A stretch of DNA of 64,000 nt from Streptomyces sp. TSRI0281 (GTDB lineage Bacteria > Actinomycetota > Actinomycetes > Streptomycetales > Streptomycetaceae), in assembly GCF_001905125.1 (NCBI RefSeq), contig NZ_LWLE01000005.1, positions 124,001 through 188,000 of the forward strand, written 5' to 3'. The notes under the pieces are model-generated. The model was not told the origin of the DNA. It was given only the letters and a program-made list of their open reading frames with translations, and ran no database searches. Every line of letters begins with the position of its first letter. The first letter of the stretch is position 1. The position numbers and the translations under genes were made by a program. Positions 35,551 to 44,182 of the stretch are shown piece after piece.

Positions 35551-36181
35551 ATGAGCGATCGTTTGCCTCACACCCTGCGCTCCGACGCACGGGACAACCG
35601 CGAAAGCATCCTCGACGCGGCCCGGGCCCTGTTCTCCGCCGACGGCCTGGACGTGCCGATGCGCGAGGTCGCGCGGCGCGCCGGTGTCGGGCCCGCCACC
35701 TTGTACCGTCGCTTCCCGACCAAGCAGATACTCATCGCCGAAGCCTTCGCGGACCAACTGCGCGCATGTCGCACCATCGTCGACGAGGGGTGCGCCGATC
35801 CCGATCCATGGCATGGCCTCTGTCTGGTGATCGAGAAGATCTGCGAACTGCACGCACGCGACCGGGGCTTCACCGAAGCCTTTCTGTCGACCGTCCCCCG
35901 GGGCGCCGGACGTCGCGGGGCGTGAGTACACGGTCGAAGCAGTCGCCGGACTGGCCCGGCGAGCCAAGGAGGCAGGACATCTGCGGTCCGACTTCGTCCT
36001 GGACGACCTCATTCTCATCCTCATGGCCAACAAGGGAATCCACACCCGATCGACCGCCTCCCAGGTCATGGCCTCCCGCCGTTTCGCGGGGCTGGCGATC
36101 CAGGCATTCGAGGCCTGCCCTCGACACGTACCGCTACCGCCACCGGCACGGCTGACATCCCCGGCACCGGACAGCGCCTGA
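35551..36181 (+). pseudogene. TetR family regulator gene with a frameshift
   Basis: The N-terminal DNA-binding domain is intact: NRESILDAARALFSADGLDVPMREVARRAGVGPATLYRRF. The first frame stops at 35923-35925 after FLSTVPRGAGRRGA. In the next frame the protein continues as PDVAGREYTVEAVAGLARRA, then HLRSDFVLDDLILILMANKG and FAGLAIQAFEA, ending at 36181. This is the ligand-binding domain expected for TetR_C33-type regulators. The shift falls in CCCCGGGGCGCC near 35900. Either the gene is broken, leaving the DNA-binding half, or the base run was misread. The truncated 124-residue protein would lack most of the dimerisation domain. Confidence 0.75.
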
Positions 36182-36353
36182 CCGTCGACGAGCGGGATCA
36201 CGGGGAGCTGATGGTGGAGACGGGCGGGGTCCAGCGCCGGGTACGTGGAACGCTTCCGGAGACGCCGCACTCCTTCTTGAGCTGCTCTGGGCGGGCCGTG
36301 CCGGGCAGGCACTTCCAGGTGGGCAGGTGGTACGCCGGGAGCCGGTCCGGCGA

Positions 36354-37583
36354 TCAGGCCACCAGGTCGTCCAGCGCGACGGAGACCTGGCGGGCCAGTT
36401 CCTGGATCTGGGCGTCGGTGTACCAGGCCCGGCTGTAGGTCAGGTCGACGGCGAGGCGGCCCTTGTAGCGGCTGACGACCGCGAAGATCATCGGTACGTG
36501 GCCCAGCGGTGCCAGGCGCACGTCGCGGATCCGGAGACCTCCGGGCGGGCGCGGTTCGGTGATGATGCCCACGTTGGTGATGACCAGGCTGGGCGGGTGC
36601 TGGTCGAGCATGTACGCGAAGGCGGCCAGTTCCATCGCCGCGGCGCCCGTGTCCAGATCGGCGCGCAGCCGGGCGGCCAGGTCGTGCCCGACCTCGACGG
36701 GGTGGGACCGGTCGGTGACCTGGAGCCGGATGGACGTGGTGGTGGCGGCCGACTGAAGAACCTGGTCGGGCAGTGGCGGGTCGAGCCTGCGGCGCATGTC
36801 CACGGCCGTGGTGCACAGCATCCGTACGGGACCGCCCGGTGCGGGAAACAGGGAGCGCAGGCTGGTCAACAGGATCCCGGAGACGAGGGCGTTGAGGGTG
36901 AGCGAGGCGTCGCGGGCGCACTGGACCAGCCTCCCGCACCGGTCGGCGTCGGCTTCGACGCCGATGATGCCGAAGCTCGTATCGGGGCCGGGAGCGCCGT
37001 CGCGGGAAGCGAGGGCGGGCAGCAGCGAGGGTGGCGCCCCGGTGTCCAGCCGCGCGCGTTCGGTGACGAATTCTCTCAGCTGTTCCGAAGTGAAGCGGGA
37101 GGCGAGCATGTCGTCCAGCGCCGGGCCCAGCACCGGCCGGACGGGCTCGGTGGCGACCGGCCGGTGCGTGGAGAGCGCGGTGTAGAGGTCCCACAGCCGT
37201 TGGTGGACGGCCAGATAGCTCATCCCGTCGGAGAACGCCCGAGGCAGCGTCATCACTACACGGGTGCGGTGGGGCTCACGCAGCAGCGTCAGTCGCAGCA
37301 GCGGTCCCTTGTCCCAGGCAAGAGGGGCGCTGATCTCCTGATCGAGATCAACGCCAGTGTTCAGTAAGGGTCCTGGGGCAGTCTCGTCGATCCGGACGAC
37401 CTGCTCGCCGTCCGCATCCCGGACGATGCTGCCTGCCAGCAACGGGTAACAGGACCGAAGGCGGGCCAGTGCCTCGGCCAGGATCTCTTCGTCCAGGTCG
37501 CCCTCGACATCGCTGTGCAGTACGAGCCGGACACCGGCCTCGGCGATGGCCGCCTCGTGCGGTGCGAGCAGACGCTCCACCAT
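36354..37583 (-). CDS. PapA-like condensation-fold acyltransferase lacking HHxxxDG
   Basis: 409 residues from an ATG preceded by GGGGAGGA. The fold matches phthiocerol/phthiodiolone dimycocerosyl transferase and condensation proteins: two chloramphenicol acetyltransferase-like halves, with LARLRSCYPLLAGSIV early, LNALVSGILLTSL in the middle, TNVGIITEPRPPGGLRIRDV and FAVVSRYKGRLAVDLTYSR late. The catalytic HHxxxDG motif is replaced by Pro114-Arg115-Ala-Phe-Ser-Asp119-Gly120, losing both His. It is therefore unlikely to use normal acyl-transfer chemistry and may have another role, as non-catalytic C-type domains do. It is followed downstream by nothing on its strand. The neighbour at 37726 on the same strand is an SDR-DUF2867 protein. 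Confidence 0.82.
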   Translation of the reverse strand: MVERLLAPHEAAIAEAGVRLVLHSDVEGDLDEEILAEALARLRSCYPLLAGSIVRDADGEQVVRIDETAPGPLLNTGVDLDQEISAPLAWDKGPLLRLTLLREPHRTRVVMTLPRAFSDGMSYLAVHQRLWDLYTALSTHRPVATEPVRPVLGPALDDMLASRFTSEQLREFVTERARLDTGAPPSLLPALASRDGAPGPDTSFGIIGVEADADRCGRLVQCARDASLTLNALVSGILLTSLRSLFPAPGGPVRMLCTTAVDMRRRLDPPLPDQVLQSAATTTSIRLQVTDRSHPVEVGHDLAARLRADLDTGAAAMELAAFAYMLDQHPPSLVITNVGIITEPRPPGGLRIRDVRLAPLGHVPMIFAVVSRYKGRLAVDLTYSRAWYTDAQIQELARQVSVALDDLVA

Positions 37584-37725
37584 GGACTCCTCCCCAGCCT
37601 GACGCGCAGTGGCATCGCTGCCCGTGAGGCCGCCTGCCCGATGACGGCCCTCGGTAATGCTGCCCACTCACCGCCCGCATCGACAGGCTCACCGAAGCAT
37701 TCGACGGCGCCCTCCCGGCGTGCGA

Positions 37726-39276
37726 CTACGCCCCCGCTCCCCCGCGCTGGAGAGCCGAAGCCGGCTCGACCGGTTTTGCCCGCTTCGGCGACAGGGCGGC
37801 CCGCGTGATGTTCCGCGCCATGCCGCCGAAGACGATGGCGTGGAACGGGGAGACGCTCCACCAGTAGGCGTGGCCCAGCAGCCCCCGGGGATGGAACAGC
37901 GCCCGCTGCCGGTACCGGACACCGCCTGTCCCGTTCCGCTCCGCGTAGAGCTCCAGCCAGGCCAGGCCCGGCAGCCGCATCTCGGCGCGCAGCCGGAGCA
38001 GATGCCCCCGCTCGATCTCCTCGACCCGCCAGAAGTCCAGTGAGTCACCCACTCTGAGCCGCGTGGCATCCCGGCGGCCCCGTCGCAGTCCGACGCCGCC
38101 CACGGCACGATCGAGCCAGCCGCGGACGGCCCAGGCCAGAGGGAAGGAGTACCAGCCGTTGTCACCCCCGATGCTCTCGATGGCGCTCCACAGCGCCTCG
38201 GGCGGCGCGTCCACCTCGGCCTTCCGCTCATCGACGTAGAGACTGCCGCCCGCCCAGTCCGGGTCGGTCGGCAACGGGTCGCTCGGCACGCCGGGTACCG
38301 AGGCCGACGACCATCGTGTGGTCACGTTCGCCTCGCGCACCCGCTGGAGCGCGAGTGTGAGCGCCCGCTCGAAGGTGAACGGCTCCCCGGGGCCATCGGG
38401 AACGTATCGCCGGATGTCGTGTTCTGCGCACACCACCTCGTACTTCAACGACTCCGCGAGCGGTCGCGCGATCGAGCGGGGCACCGGGGTGACCAGTCCG
38501 ATCCAGTGGCTGGACAGGCGCGGCGTCAGCATCGGGACGGGCAGGATCAGCCGCTTCCGCAGCTGGGCGATCGCCGCGTACTCCTCCATCATCTCCCGGT
38601 ACGTGACGACGTCGGGGCCACCGATGCCAAAGGTGCGGTTCACCTCGGCGGGCATAGCGACGCTGCCCACCAGGTACCGGAGCACGTCCCGGACGGCGAT
38701 CGGCTGGATCCTGGTCGACACCCAGCTCGGGGTGACCATGACCGGCAGGCGTTCCGTGAGGTAGCGCAGCATCTCGAAGGAGGCCGAGCCCGAACCGATG
38801 ATCACGGCCGCGCGCAGCACCGTGGTCGGAACCCCGGACCTCAGCAGGATGGCGCCGACCTCCGCACGCGAGCGCAGATGCGGTGACAGCTCGTCCTCCG
38901 GTACGTCCGCGGGCGTGAGGCCACCGAGGTAGATGATGCGGGACACCCCCGCGGCACGTGCCTGCTCGGCGAAGTTCCGGGCCGCCTCGCGGTCCGTGGC
39001 CTCGAAGCCGCTCCCGCTGCCGAGCGTGTGGACCAGGTAGTAGGCGACATCCACGCCGTGCATGGCGGCCCGGAGGGAATCCGGATCCAGGACATCGCCC
39101 CGGACGGCCTCGGCCCGGCCCGCCCACGGGTGGTCGCGCAGCTTCTCCGGGGTACGCGCGAGGCATCGCACGCGGTGTCCGGCGTCGAGCAGCTCGGGAA
39201 CCAGCCGCCCGCCGATGTAACCGGTCGCCCCGGTCACCAGACAGTGGAGCCCCGCTGCGACGTCTTCCTGATCCAT
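37726..39276 (-). CDS. NAD(P)-binding SDR protein fused to DUF2867
   Basis: 516 residues starting MDQEDVAAGLHC, with GGAGG six bases upstream. The first 310 residues are an atypical extended SDR domain: GATGYIGGRLVPELLDAGH, RIIYLGGLTP, RAAVIIGSGSASFEMLRYL. The last 170 residues are the DUF2867 domain, a START-like beta sheet (ALWSAIESIGGDNGWYSFPL, GDSLDFWRVEEIERGHLLRL, HPRGLLGHAYWWSVSPFHAI). This two-domain protein is common in actinobacteria and cyanobacteria. The SDR part probably binds NADPH and the DUF2867 part a hydrophobic ligand. The substrate is unknown. It is transcribed alone, separated by about 140 bases from the acyltransferase gene. Confidence 0.87.
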   Translation of the reverse strand: MDQEDVAAGLHCLVTGATGYIGGRLVPELLDAGHRVRCLARTPEKLRDHPWAGRAEAVRGDVLDPDSLRAAMHGVDVAYYLVHTLGSGSGFEATDREAARNFAEQARAAGVSRIIYLGGLTPADVPEDELSPHLRSRAEVGAILLRSGVPTTVLRAAVIIGSGSASFEMLRYLTERLPVMVTPSWVSTRIQPIAVRDVLRYLVGSVAMPAEVNRTFGIGGPDVVTYREMMEEYAAIAQLRKRLILPVPMLTPRLSSHWIGLVTPVPRSIARPLAESLKYEVVCAEHDIRRYVPDGPGEPFTFERALTLALQRVREANVTTRWSSASVPGVPSDPLPTDPDWAGGSLYVDERKAEVDAPPEALWSAIESIGGDNGWYSFPLAWAVRGWLDRAVGGVGLRRGRRDATRLRVGDSLDFWRVEEIERGHLLRLRAEMRLPGLAWLELYAERNGTGGVRYRQRALFHPRGLLGHAYWWSVSPFHAIVFGGMARNITRAALSPKRAKPVEPASALQRGGAGA

Positions 39277-39431
39277 GGCGCCCTCCGTGTCCTGTCGATC
39301 GCCGCCCCTTCCACCGTGCCCGTGTACGGCTCATTCCGCTTCCCGGCGCGGGGCCGGCTACCCCCGGCCGGGCACGGAACGGCCACCACGGCCCGGCCAG
39401 GCACGGCGGGGGCCCCGCTCGGGCGCCCGGG

Positions 39432-40259
39432 TCAGCCATTGAGGAAGCCCAGGAGATCCTGGTTGAACTTCTCCTTGTCACCGGCGACGAGCGCGATGCC
39501 GTGGGAGCCGCCCTCGTAGACGCGGAGCGTCGCGTGCGCGATGAGTTCGGCACTCCTGCGGCCGGTGGCGTCGATCGGTACGATCAGGTCGTCGTCACCG
39601 TGCACGACGAGGGTGGGGATGTCGAACTTCTTCAGGTCCTCGTGGAAGTCCGTGTGCGCGAACGCGTCGACGCAGGCCACACCGCCCTCGATGGTCTCGG
39701 CCATGGCCATGTACCAGAAGGCGTCCTTGTTGCCCTGGGTGACCTTGTTGCCGGGACGGTTCGCGGAGAAGAACCCTTCCGCGGTGTCCTTCCAGAACTG
39801 CGAGCGCTCCTTGAGAATGCCCTGCTTGATGCCGTCGAAGACGTCCTGTGGCACACCTTCGGGATTGTCGGGGCCCTGGAGCATCAGGGGTGTGATCGCG
39901 GAGAGCAGGACGGCGGACGCGATCCGGCCGGTGCCGTGCCGGCCGATGTATCGGGCCAGTTCGCCGCCGCCCATCGAGTGCGCCACGAGGGTCACGTCAC
40001 GCAGATCGAGGGCGTTGATGAGGTCGTTCAGGTCATCGGCGAAGGTGTCGAAGTCATAGCCGTCGTACACCGGAGTGGAGCGGCCGTGGCCGCGCCGGTC
40101 GTGCGCGATGCCCCGGAATCCGTTGTCGGCCACGTACTTGAGCTGGTCCTGCCAGGCGTCGCCGTTGAGCGGCCAGCCGTGGATGAAGACCACGGGACGC
40201 CCCTGCCCCCAGTCCTTGTAGAAGATCTCGACACCGTCGCGTGTGATCACCGTGGGCAT
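39432..40259 (-). CDS. alpha/beta hydrolase, cofactor-free haloperoxidase type
   Basis: 275 residues from an ATG preceded by GGAAGGA. It has the typical chloroperoxidase-F/arylesterase sequence pattern: PVVFIHGWPLNGDAWQDQL (oxyanion HGW), AHDRRGHGRS, nucleophile elbow VAHSMGGGE, Asp in VVHGDDDLIVP and His in YEGGSHGIALVAGDK. The length matches the family. These enzymes hydrolyse esters or form peracids; the halogenation seen in vitro is nonspecific. It is cytosolic, with no signal peptide, and transcribed alone. Confidence 0.92.
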   Translation of the reverse strand: MPTVITRDGVEIFYKDWGQGRPVVFIHGWPLNGDAWQDQLKYVADNGFRGIAHDRRGHGRSTPVYDGYDFDTFADDLNDLINALDLRDVTLVAHSMGGGELARYIGRHGTGRIASAVLLSAITPLMLQGPDNPEGVPQDVFDGIKQGILKERSQFWKDTAEGFFSANRPGNKVTQGNKDAFWYMAMAETIEGGVACVDAFAHTDFHEDLKKFDIPTLVVHGDDDLIVPIDATGRRSAELIAHATLRVYEGGSHGIALVAGDKEKFNQDLLGFLNG

Positions 40260-40573
40260 GAGTCTGTCCTTCCGGATGGTCGAGGGGACCGGGCCGCGCA
40301 TGCCCGACCGTGGAAAAGCGCGGGGCGCCGCGAGGGAGGGTCTTCGGTGCCACGCACCCTCCGGCCGCCCACTGGCTGCTCCGCCATCCATGCTGCTGGC
40401 GGATGGCCCCACCGGCAACACGGACCGCGCCCACCCCCAGCCCGCCCGGGTACGGTGCGGGCGGCCGCGGAACCGAGCCGCGAAACGGACCGGTGGATGC
40501 CGTCGAGGTTCACCGGTGCAGGGCGGACAGCAGCATCGGCAGCGCGTGGCGCAGTTCCCGGTACCTGGAAGCC
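40260..40573. other. intergenic stretch, no gene seen
   Basis: About 310 bases between the haloperoxidase start and the SDR stop, both on the minus strand. Frames crossing it lack family motifs. It probably holds the haloperoxidase promoter; no clear operator was found. Confidence 0.5.
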
Positions 40574-41293
40574 TCACCGTGTCATCAGCGCACCTCCGTT
40601 GACGTGCAGCACCTGACCGGTGATGTGCCGGGCAGCCGGGGACGCGAGAAAGCCGACCGGGCCGACGATGTCGGACGGTGTGCCGGGGCGCCCCGTGGCC
40701 GTTCCGGCGATCAGCTGGTCGCGGCGTTCGGAGGAGAGGTGGTCGCGGAAGAACTCCGTATCGGCGATGTAACCGGGCGCCACCACATTGGCGGTGATGT
40801 CACGCGGGCCGAGTCGTCCGGCGAGGTCGAGATTCCATGTGGCCAGGCCGGCCTTGGACGCTCCGTAGGAGCCCGCGCCCTGGTCCGCGGCGATCGAGCC
40901 GATGTGCACGACCGCGCCGCCGGGTGCGAGGCGGTCCTCCAGCGCCTTGGTGGTCAGGGCCGCGCTGACGAGGTTGGCGTCCAGGTTGGCGCGGAAGTCA
41001 CGGGCGTACGAGGCGAGGTCGTCGGCACCGTCGGCGTCGAAGTCCGTGTTGCCGCCCGCGTTGTTGACGAGTACGTCGATCCGGTCGGGGAGCTCGGACA
41101 GCAGTGCGGTGAGCGCCTCGGGCCGGGTGTGGTCACAGACCAGCCCACGGACGCCGACAGCGGCGGCGGTCTCCTTGAGCGGGCCGGCCCGACGGCCGGT
41201 GATGATCACGGCATCGCCGCGCTCGGCGAAGTGACGGGCCAGGGCCTGGCCGATGCCGGTGGATCCGCCGGTGATCAGGATGGTGCGTGCCAT
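40574..41293 (-). CDS. SDR family oxidoreductase
   Basis: 239 residues. Classical SDR signatures are present: TILITGGSTGIGQALARHFAE (TGxxxGxG NADP loop), NNAG in VLVNNAGGNTDF, catalytic Ser in HIGSIAADQG, YGASK (Tyr-x3-Lys), and the C-terminal ITGQVLHVNGG. It resembles 3-oxoacyl-ACP reductases, but the context gives no fatty-acid role. It is divergent from a MarR regulator gene, with short repeats in the 70-base gap, so it is likely repressed by that regulator. Confidence 0.92.
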   Translation of the reverse strand: MARTILITGGSTGIGQALARHFAERGDAVIITGRRAGPLKETAAAVGVRGLVCDHTRPEALTALLSELPDRIDVLVNNAGGNTDFDADGADDLASYARDFRANLDANLVSAALTTKALEDRLAPGGAVVHIGSIAADQGAGSYGASKAGLATWNLDLAGRLGPRDITANVVAPGYIADTEFFRDHLSSERRDQLIAGTATGRPGTPSDIVGPVGFLASPAARHITGQVLHVNGGALMTR

Positions 41294-41321
41294 ATGCTGA
41301 GCTCCGTATCGCGTTCATGTA

Positions 41322-41341
41322 GGTCTAAATTCAGATCTAAA
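41322..41341. promoter_or_regulatory. candidate MarR operator
   Basis: The divergent gap contains TCTAAA twice, 12 bases apart (41324-41329 and 41336-41341), with an AGATCT core and an imperfect dyad GGTCT-n6-AGATC. Being AT-rich in otherwise GC-rich DNA and placed between the SDR and marR starts, it is a plausible regulator site. Confidence 0.45.
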
Positions 41342-41363
41342 CGTAGCACCTGGGAGCAACACC

Positions 41364-41996
41364 GTGACGAGAGATCCCCTCACCCCGCCGTCGGGCGAGC
41401 CGGACCCCGGTGCTGCGGCCGGTGCCGTTCCGGCCGGCGGTGAACGGTCCACGGCGGTCGACGGCGCCTTTCACTCGGCCGAGGACATCGCGGCCGCCTG
41501 GGAGCGCGAACGTCCGGGCACCCCCGTCTCCTCGATCGGGATCGTCACGCCGATCTGGCAGCTGGCCAAGCTCTTCGGTGACGACCGGCGCCGGGTGCTG
41601 GCCCGAGCCGGTGTGGACACGGCCACCCTCGACCTGCTGAGCGTGCTGCGCCGCAGCGGCGAGCCGTACACCCTGAGCACCCGCGCACTCGCGCAGCACT
41701 CCCTGGTCACGGCGGGCGCGATCTCACAGCGGGTGGCACGCGCGGAACGCGAGGGGCTCGTCGTCCGCCGGCCCGCCCAGGGGCGCCCGCGGACCGTACT
41801 GGTCACGCTGACCCCGGCAGGTCATGAGCTGGTCGAGGCCACCGTCGACCAGGTCCTGTACAGCGAGGCCGATCTGATCACCGCTCTGACGCCCGGGCAA
41901 CAGCGTCAGTTGAACGAGCTGCTGCGCGTACTCCTCCAGGACGTACAGCAGAGGCTCGGCGACGAGCGGATCACACAGGTGGGCGAGCAGCGGTAG
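41364..41996 (+). CDS. MarR family transcriptional regulator
   Basis: 210 residues from GTG 41364. The first 45 residues are a low-complexity Pro/Ala/Gly-rich extension. The winged helix follows: STRALAQHSLVTAGAISQRVARAEREGLV (recognition helix) and RPRTVLVTLTPAGHELV (wing). The dimerisation helices are at both ends. It is divergent from the SDR gene, with an AT-rich repeat between. MarR proteins typically release DNA on binding phenolic compounds or on oxidation; no Cys is positioned to suggest the latter. Confidence 0.9.
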   Translation: MTRDPLTPPSGEPDPGAAAGAVPAGGERSTAVDGAFHSAEDIAAAWERERPGTPVSSIGIVTPIWQLAKLFGDDRRRVLARAGVDTATLDLLSVLRRSGEPYTLSTRALAQHSLVTAGAISQRVARAEREGLVVRRPAQGRPRTVLVTLTPAGHELVEATVDQVLYSEADLITALTPGQQRQLNELLRVLLQDVQQRLGDERITQVGEQR

Positions 41997-42141
41997 AGCG
42001 GCGAAGCCGGGCAGGCCGTCCTCGTCGCTCTACGCTGCCGAGCAGTTCCACGGTGCTCCGTAGTTCCAACGCTGCTGATCGCCGTCTCGGGCCTCCGGGC
42101 GCCGCCCGTCCGCAGCGACGGCGTACAGGTCACCCCATCCC

Positions 42142-42987
42142 TCACGGGCGCTGGGGGGCGTCTCCTGGGCGTGCGTCGTTCCTCCTCGTACCGCCATGGT
42201 CAGAAATGGTGTGTACGGGAAGGAGGTTCGGGCGTTTGGCCGTGCGCCCGTCGCCGGAGGAACGGCCGTGCAGGCGCCTGCCGATCCAGGGGCCGAGGAA
42301 GGAGGCCGCCCATCGCAGTTCGCCCGCCGCGTGGCGCCATCCGGCGGGGACGGGTGCGCTCGGTCCGGCCAGGGGGTGGGTCCAGGAGTCGTCGCTGCCC
42401 GGCAGGCCGAGTGCGTGGGCGACGGCGGCGGCGATCCGCTCGTGGCCGAGCGGGCTGGCGTGCAGCCGGTCCGGGCTCCACAGCCGGGGGTCGGTGAGCA
42501 CGGGGTGGAGTGCGGTCTCGGCGACGGCGACATGATGCCGCTGGGCCGCCTGCCGGATGCGGTGGTTCAACGCGGTGACGCGGGAGCCGAGCGGACGGGC
42601 GAGCGGGGTGATCCGGGCGATGTCGGGGAAGGTGACGGTCGCGACGCGGGCCCCTGTCGCGGTGAGCGCCTCGAACATCGCCTCCAGGTGACCGGCGACC
42701 TCGTCGGCGTCGAACCGGGGCCGCAGCAGGTCGTTGACCCCGGCGACCACCGTGGCCAGGTCCGGGCGCAGAGCGAGAGCGGGCGCGAGCTGCTCCGCAC
42801 GGACCTGCCCGGCCATTCGACCGCGTACGGCCAGATTGGCGTACTGGACGCCGGAGTGGTGCAGCGCGAGCCGCTCGGCGAACCGGTCGGCACATCCACG
42901 CAGTCCCACGGTGTCGTCGCCGTCCCCGAGCCCCTCGGTCTGGCTGTCGCCAAGTGCGACGAAGCGCAGGTGGTCATCGCTGGGCAC
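42142..42987 (-). CDS. SGNH/GDSL hydrolase
   Basis: 281 residues from a GTG at 42987; the frame continues to 43065, but the start of the motif-bearing region is VPSDDHLRFVALGDSQTEGLG. Block I is ALGDSQTEG (Ser), block II Gly in NLAVRGRMAG, block III Asn in VVAGVNDLLRP, and block V DRLHASPLGH (Asp-x2-His). These are the four SGNH residues. The C-terminal 70 residues are basic and low in structure. The start lies inside the 3' end of the PadR gene (14-base overlap), so both are on one transcript and the hydrolase may be part of the PadR regulon. Confidence 0.86.
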   Translation of the reverse strand: MPSDDHLRFVALGDSQTEGLGDGDDTVGLRGCADRFAERLALHHSGVQYANLAVRGRMAGQVRAEQLAPALALRPDLATVVAGVNDLLRPRFDADEVAGHLEAMFEALTATGARVATVTFPDIARITPLARPLGSRVTALNHRIRQAAQRHHVAVAETALHPVLTDPRLWSPDRLHASPLGHERIAAAVAHALGLPGSDDSWTHPLAGPSAPVPAGWRHAAGELRWAASFLGPWIGRRLHGRSSGDGRTAKRPNLLPVHTISDHGGTRRNDARPGDAPQRP

Positions 42988-43543
42988 GGGCCGCCCGCCT
43001 CTCCCGCAGGAGCGCCGCGGTCCGCCTGCACCACTCCAGGTTGCCCCGCTCGAAGTCCAGGCCACGGCAGCAGGTCAGATAGGGGCCGACGCGTTCGCCG
43101 TGGCGCAGGAACTCCTCCTCGTCGCGGCCACCGCGCATCTTCCGCAGCTGCGCCTCGAACAGTCCGATCTTGGCCTCGGCGAAGGCGGCCCGTTCGGTGA
43201 GCTGGGCGACAAGTGCCTCGGTGTCGAGATGGTCCGCCGCCTGGACCATGACGAGCAGGTCGTCGCGGATGAAGGAGGGCTTGGTGGGCGTCTTGGCGAA
43301 CTGTTCCAGCTCGGCCAGCCCGGCGGCGGTGACAGCGAACAGACGCTTGTTGGGCCGAGTGTCCTGAACCACCTCACGGCCCACGACCAGCCCTTCCTTC
43401 TCCAGCCTGGTCAGCTCGGCGTACAGCTGCTGCGGCAGCGCATGCCAGAAGTTCGCCACACCCGTGTCGAACGCCTTGGCCAATTGATAACCGCTCAGTT
43501 CCCCATCGATGAGCGCTGCCAGCACGGCGTGGCGCAAAGCCAT
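42974..43543 (-). CDS. PadR family transcriptional regulator
   Basis: 189 residues starting MALRHAVLAALIDGELSGYQLAKAF. The winged helix has FWHALPQQLYAELTRLEKEGLV and the wing is RPNKRLFAVTAAGLAEL. The C-terminal half (Vir_C-like) contains long helices for dimerisation: ALVAQLTERAAFAEAKIGLFE. It is divergent from the SnoaL-like gene at 43637, with a TAGTCA/TGACTA operator between, and overlaps the downstream SGNH gene. PadR proteins respond to phenolics, drugs or stress. Confidence 0.92.
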   Translation of the reverse strand: MALRHAVLAALIDGELSGYQLAKAFDTGVANFWHALPQQLYAELTRLEKEGLVVGREVVQDTRPNKRLFAVTAAGLAELEQFAKTPTKPSFIRDDLLVMVQAADHLDTEALVAQLTERAAFAEAKIGLFEAQLRKMRGGRDEEEFLRHGERVGPYLTCCRGLDFERGNLEWCRRTAALLRERRAARAQR

Positions 43544-43589
43544 CGGACCGCCTCCTTCTCGCCTCTGTCCACGAACACCGCTTCCATGA

Positions 43590-43624
43590 TAGTCAAGAAT
43601 CTGACTAATCACATCCATGACTAT
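43590..43624. promoter_or_regulatory. candidate PadR operator
   Basis: TAGTCA (43590-43595) and TGACTA (43602-43607) form a perfect inverted repeat with a six-base spacer. A third half-site TGACTAT follows at 43618-43624, 16 bases on. All lie in the 93-base gap between padR and the SnoaL-like gene, just before the latter's AAGGAGG ribosome site. Confidence 0.6.
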
Positions 43625-43636
43625 TAAGGAGGAGCC

Positions 43637-44068
43637 ATGGCCCCAGCCGACCGTTTCCGTGCCGCCGTCGACAGCCGTGATCTGACCGCTCTGGACGACC
43701 TCTTCACCGAGGACGTCCGGCTCTACAGCCCGGTGAAGTTCACGCCGTTCGAGGGCAGGCCGATGGTGCTGGGGCTCTTCGGGGTCCTTCTGCGTACCTT
43801 CGAGGACTTCCGCTACGTCGGACGCTTCGACGGCAGCGCCGAGACCAGCGTCGACGGCACCGAAGCCCCCTCGGCGGTCCTGCTCTTCCGCGCCACCGTG
43901 AACGGGAAGCAGATCCACGGCATCGACCTGCTGCACTTCGCCCCCGACGGGCGGATCAAGGAGTTCACCGTGATGGTCCGCTCCCAGTCCGCGGTGCACG
44001 CCCTGGGCGAGGCGGTCCTCGCCGGTCTCGTCGCCGACGGCCTCGTACCGGCACCGGCCGACCAGTAG
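43637..44068 (+). CDS. SnoaL-like/NTF2-fold protein
   Basis: 143 residues with AAGGAGG before the ATG. The pattern of a nuclear transport factor 2 fold is visible: FRAAVDSRDLTALDDLFTEDVRLYSPV at the N-terminus, then long strands (AVLLFRATVNGKQIHGIDLLHF, KEFTVMVRSQSAVHAL). Such small cone-shaped proteins are cyclases, isomerases or ligand-binding proteins. No catalytic dyad can be assigned safely. It is probably the main target of the divergent PadR regulator. Confidence 0.82.
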   Translation: MAPADRFRAAVDSRDLTALDDLFTEDVRLYSPVKFTPFEGRPMVLGLFGVLLRTFEDFRYVGRFDGSAETSVDGTEAPSAVLLFRATVNGKQIHGIDLLHFAPDGRIKEFTVMVRSQSAVHALGEAVLAGLVADGLVPAPADQ

Positions 44069-44153
44069 CCGACCGGGAATCCGAACAGACAGCTCCCGGC
44101 GCGGAGACCAGCAGCCATCGCACCGCGCTCCCCCAGAAAATATCCTGCCGTCG

Positions 44154-44182
44154 ATGTTTCGTTCGCCTACGCTCCGAAACAT
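44154..44182. promoter_or_regulatory. inverted repeat over the hydrolase start
   Basis: ATGTTTCG (44154-44161) and CGAAACAT (44175-44182) are exact reverse complements separated by 13 bases. Both outer ATGs are potential start codons of the downstream hydrolase. It may be an operator, in which case the real start is the second ATG or a GTG at 44193. Confidence 0.5.
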
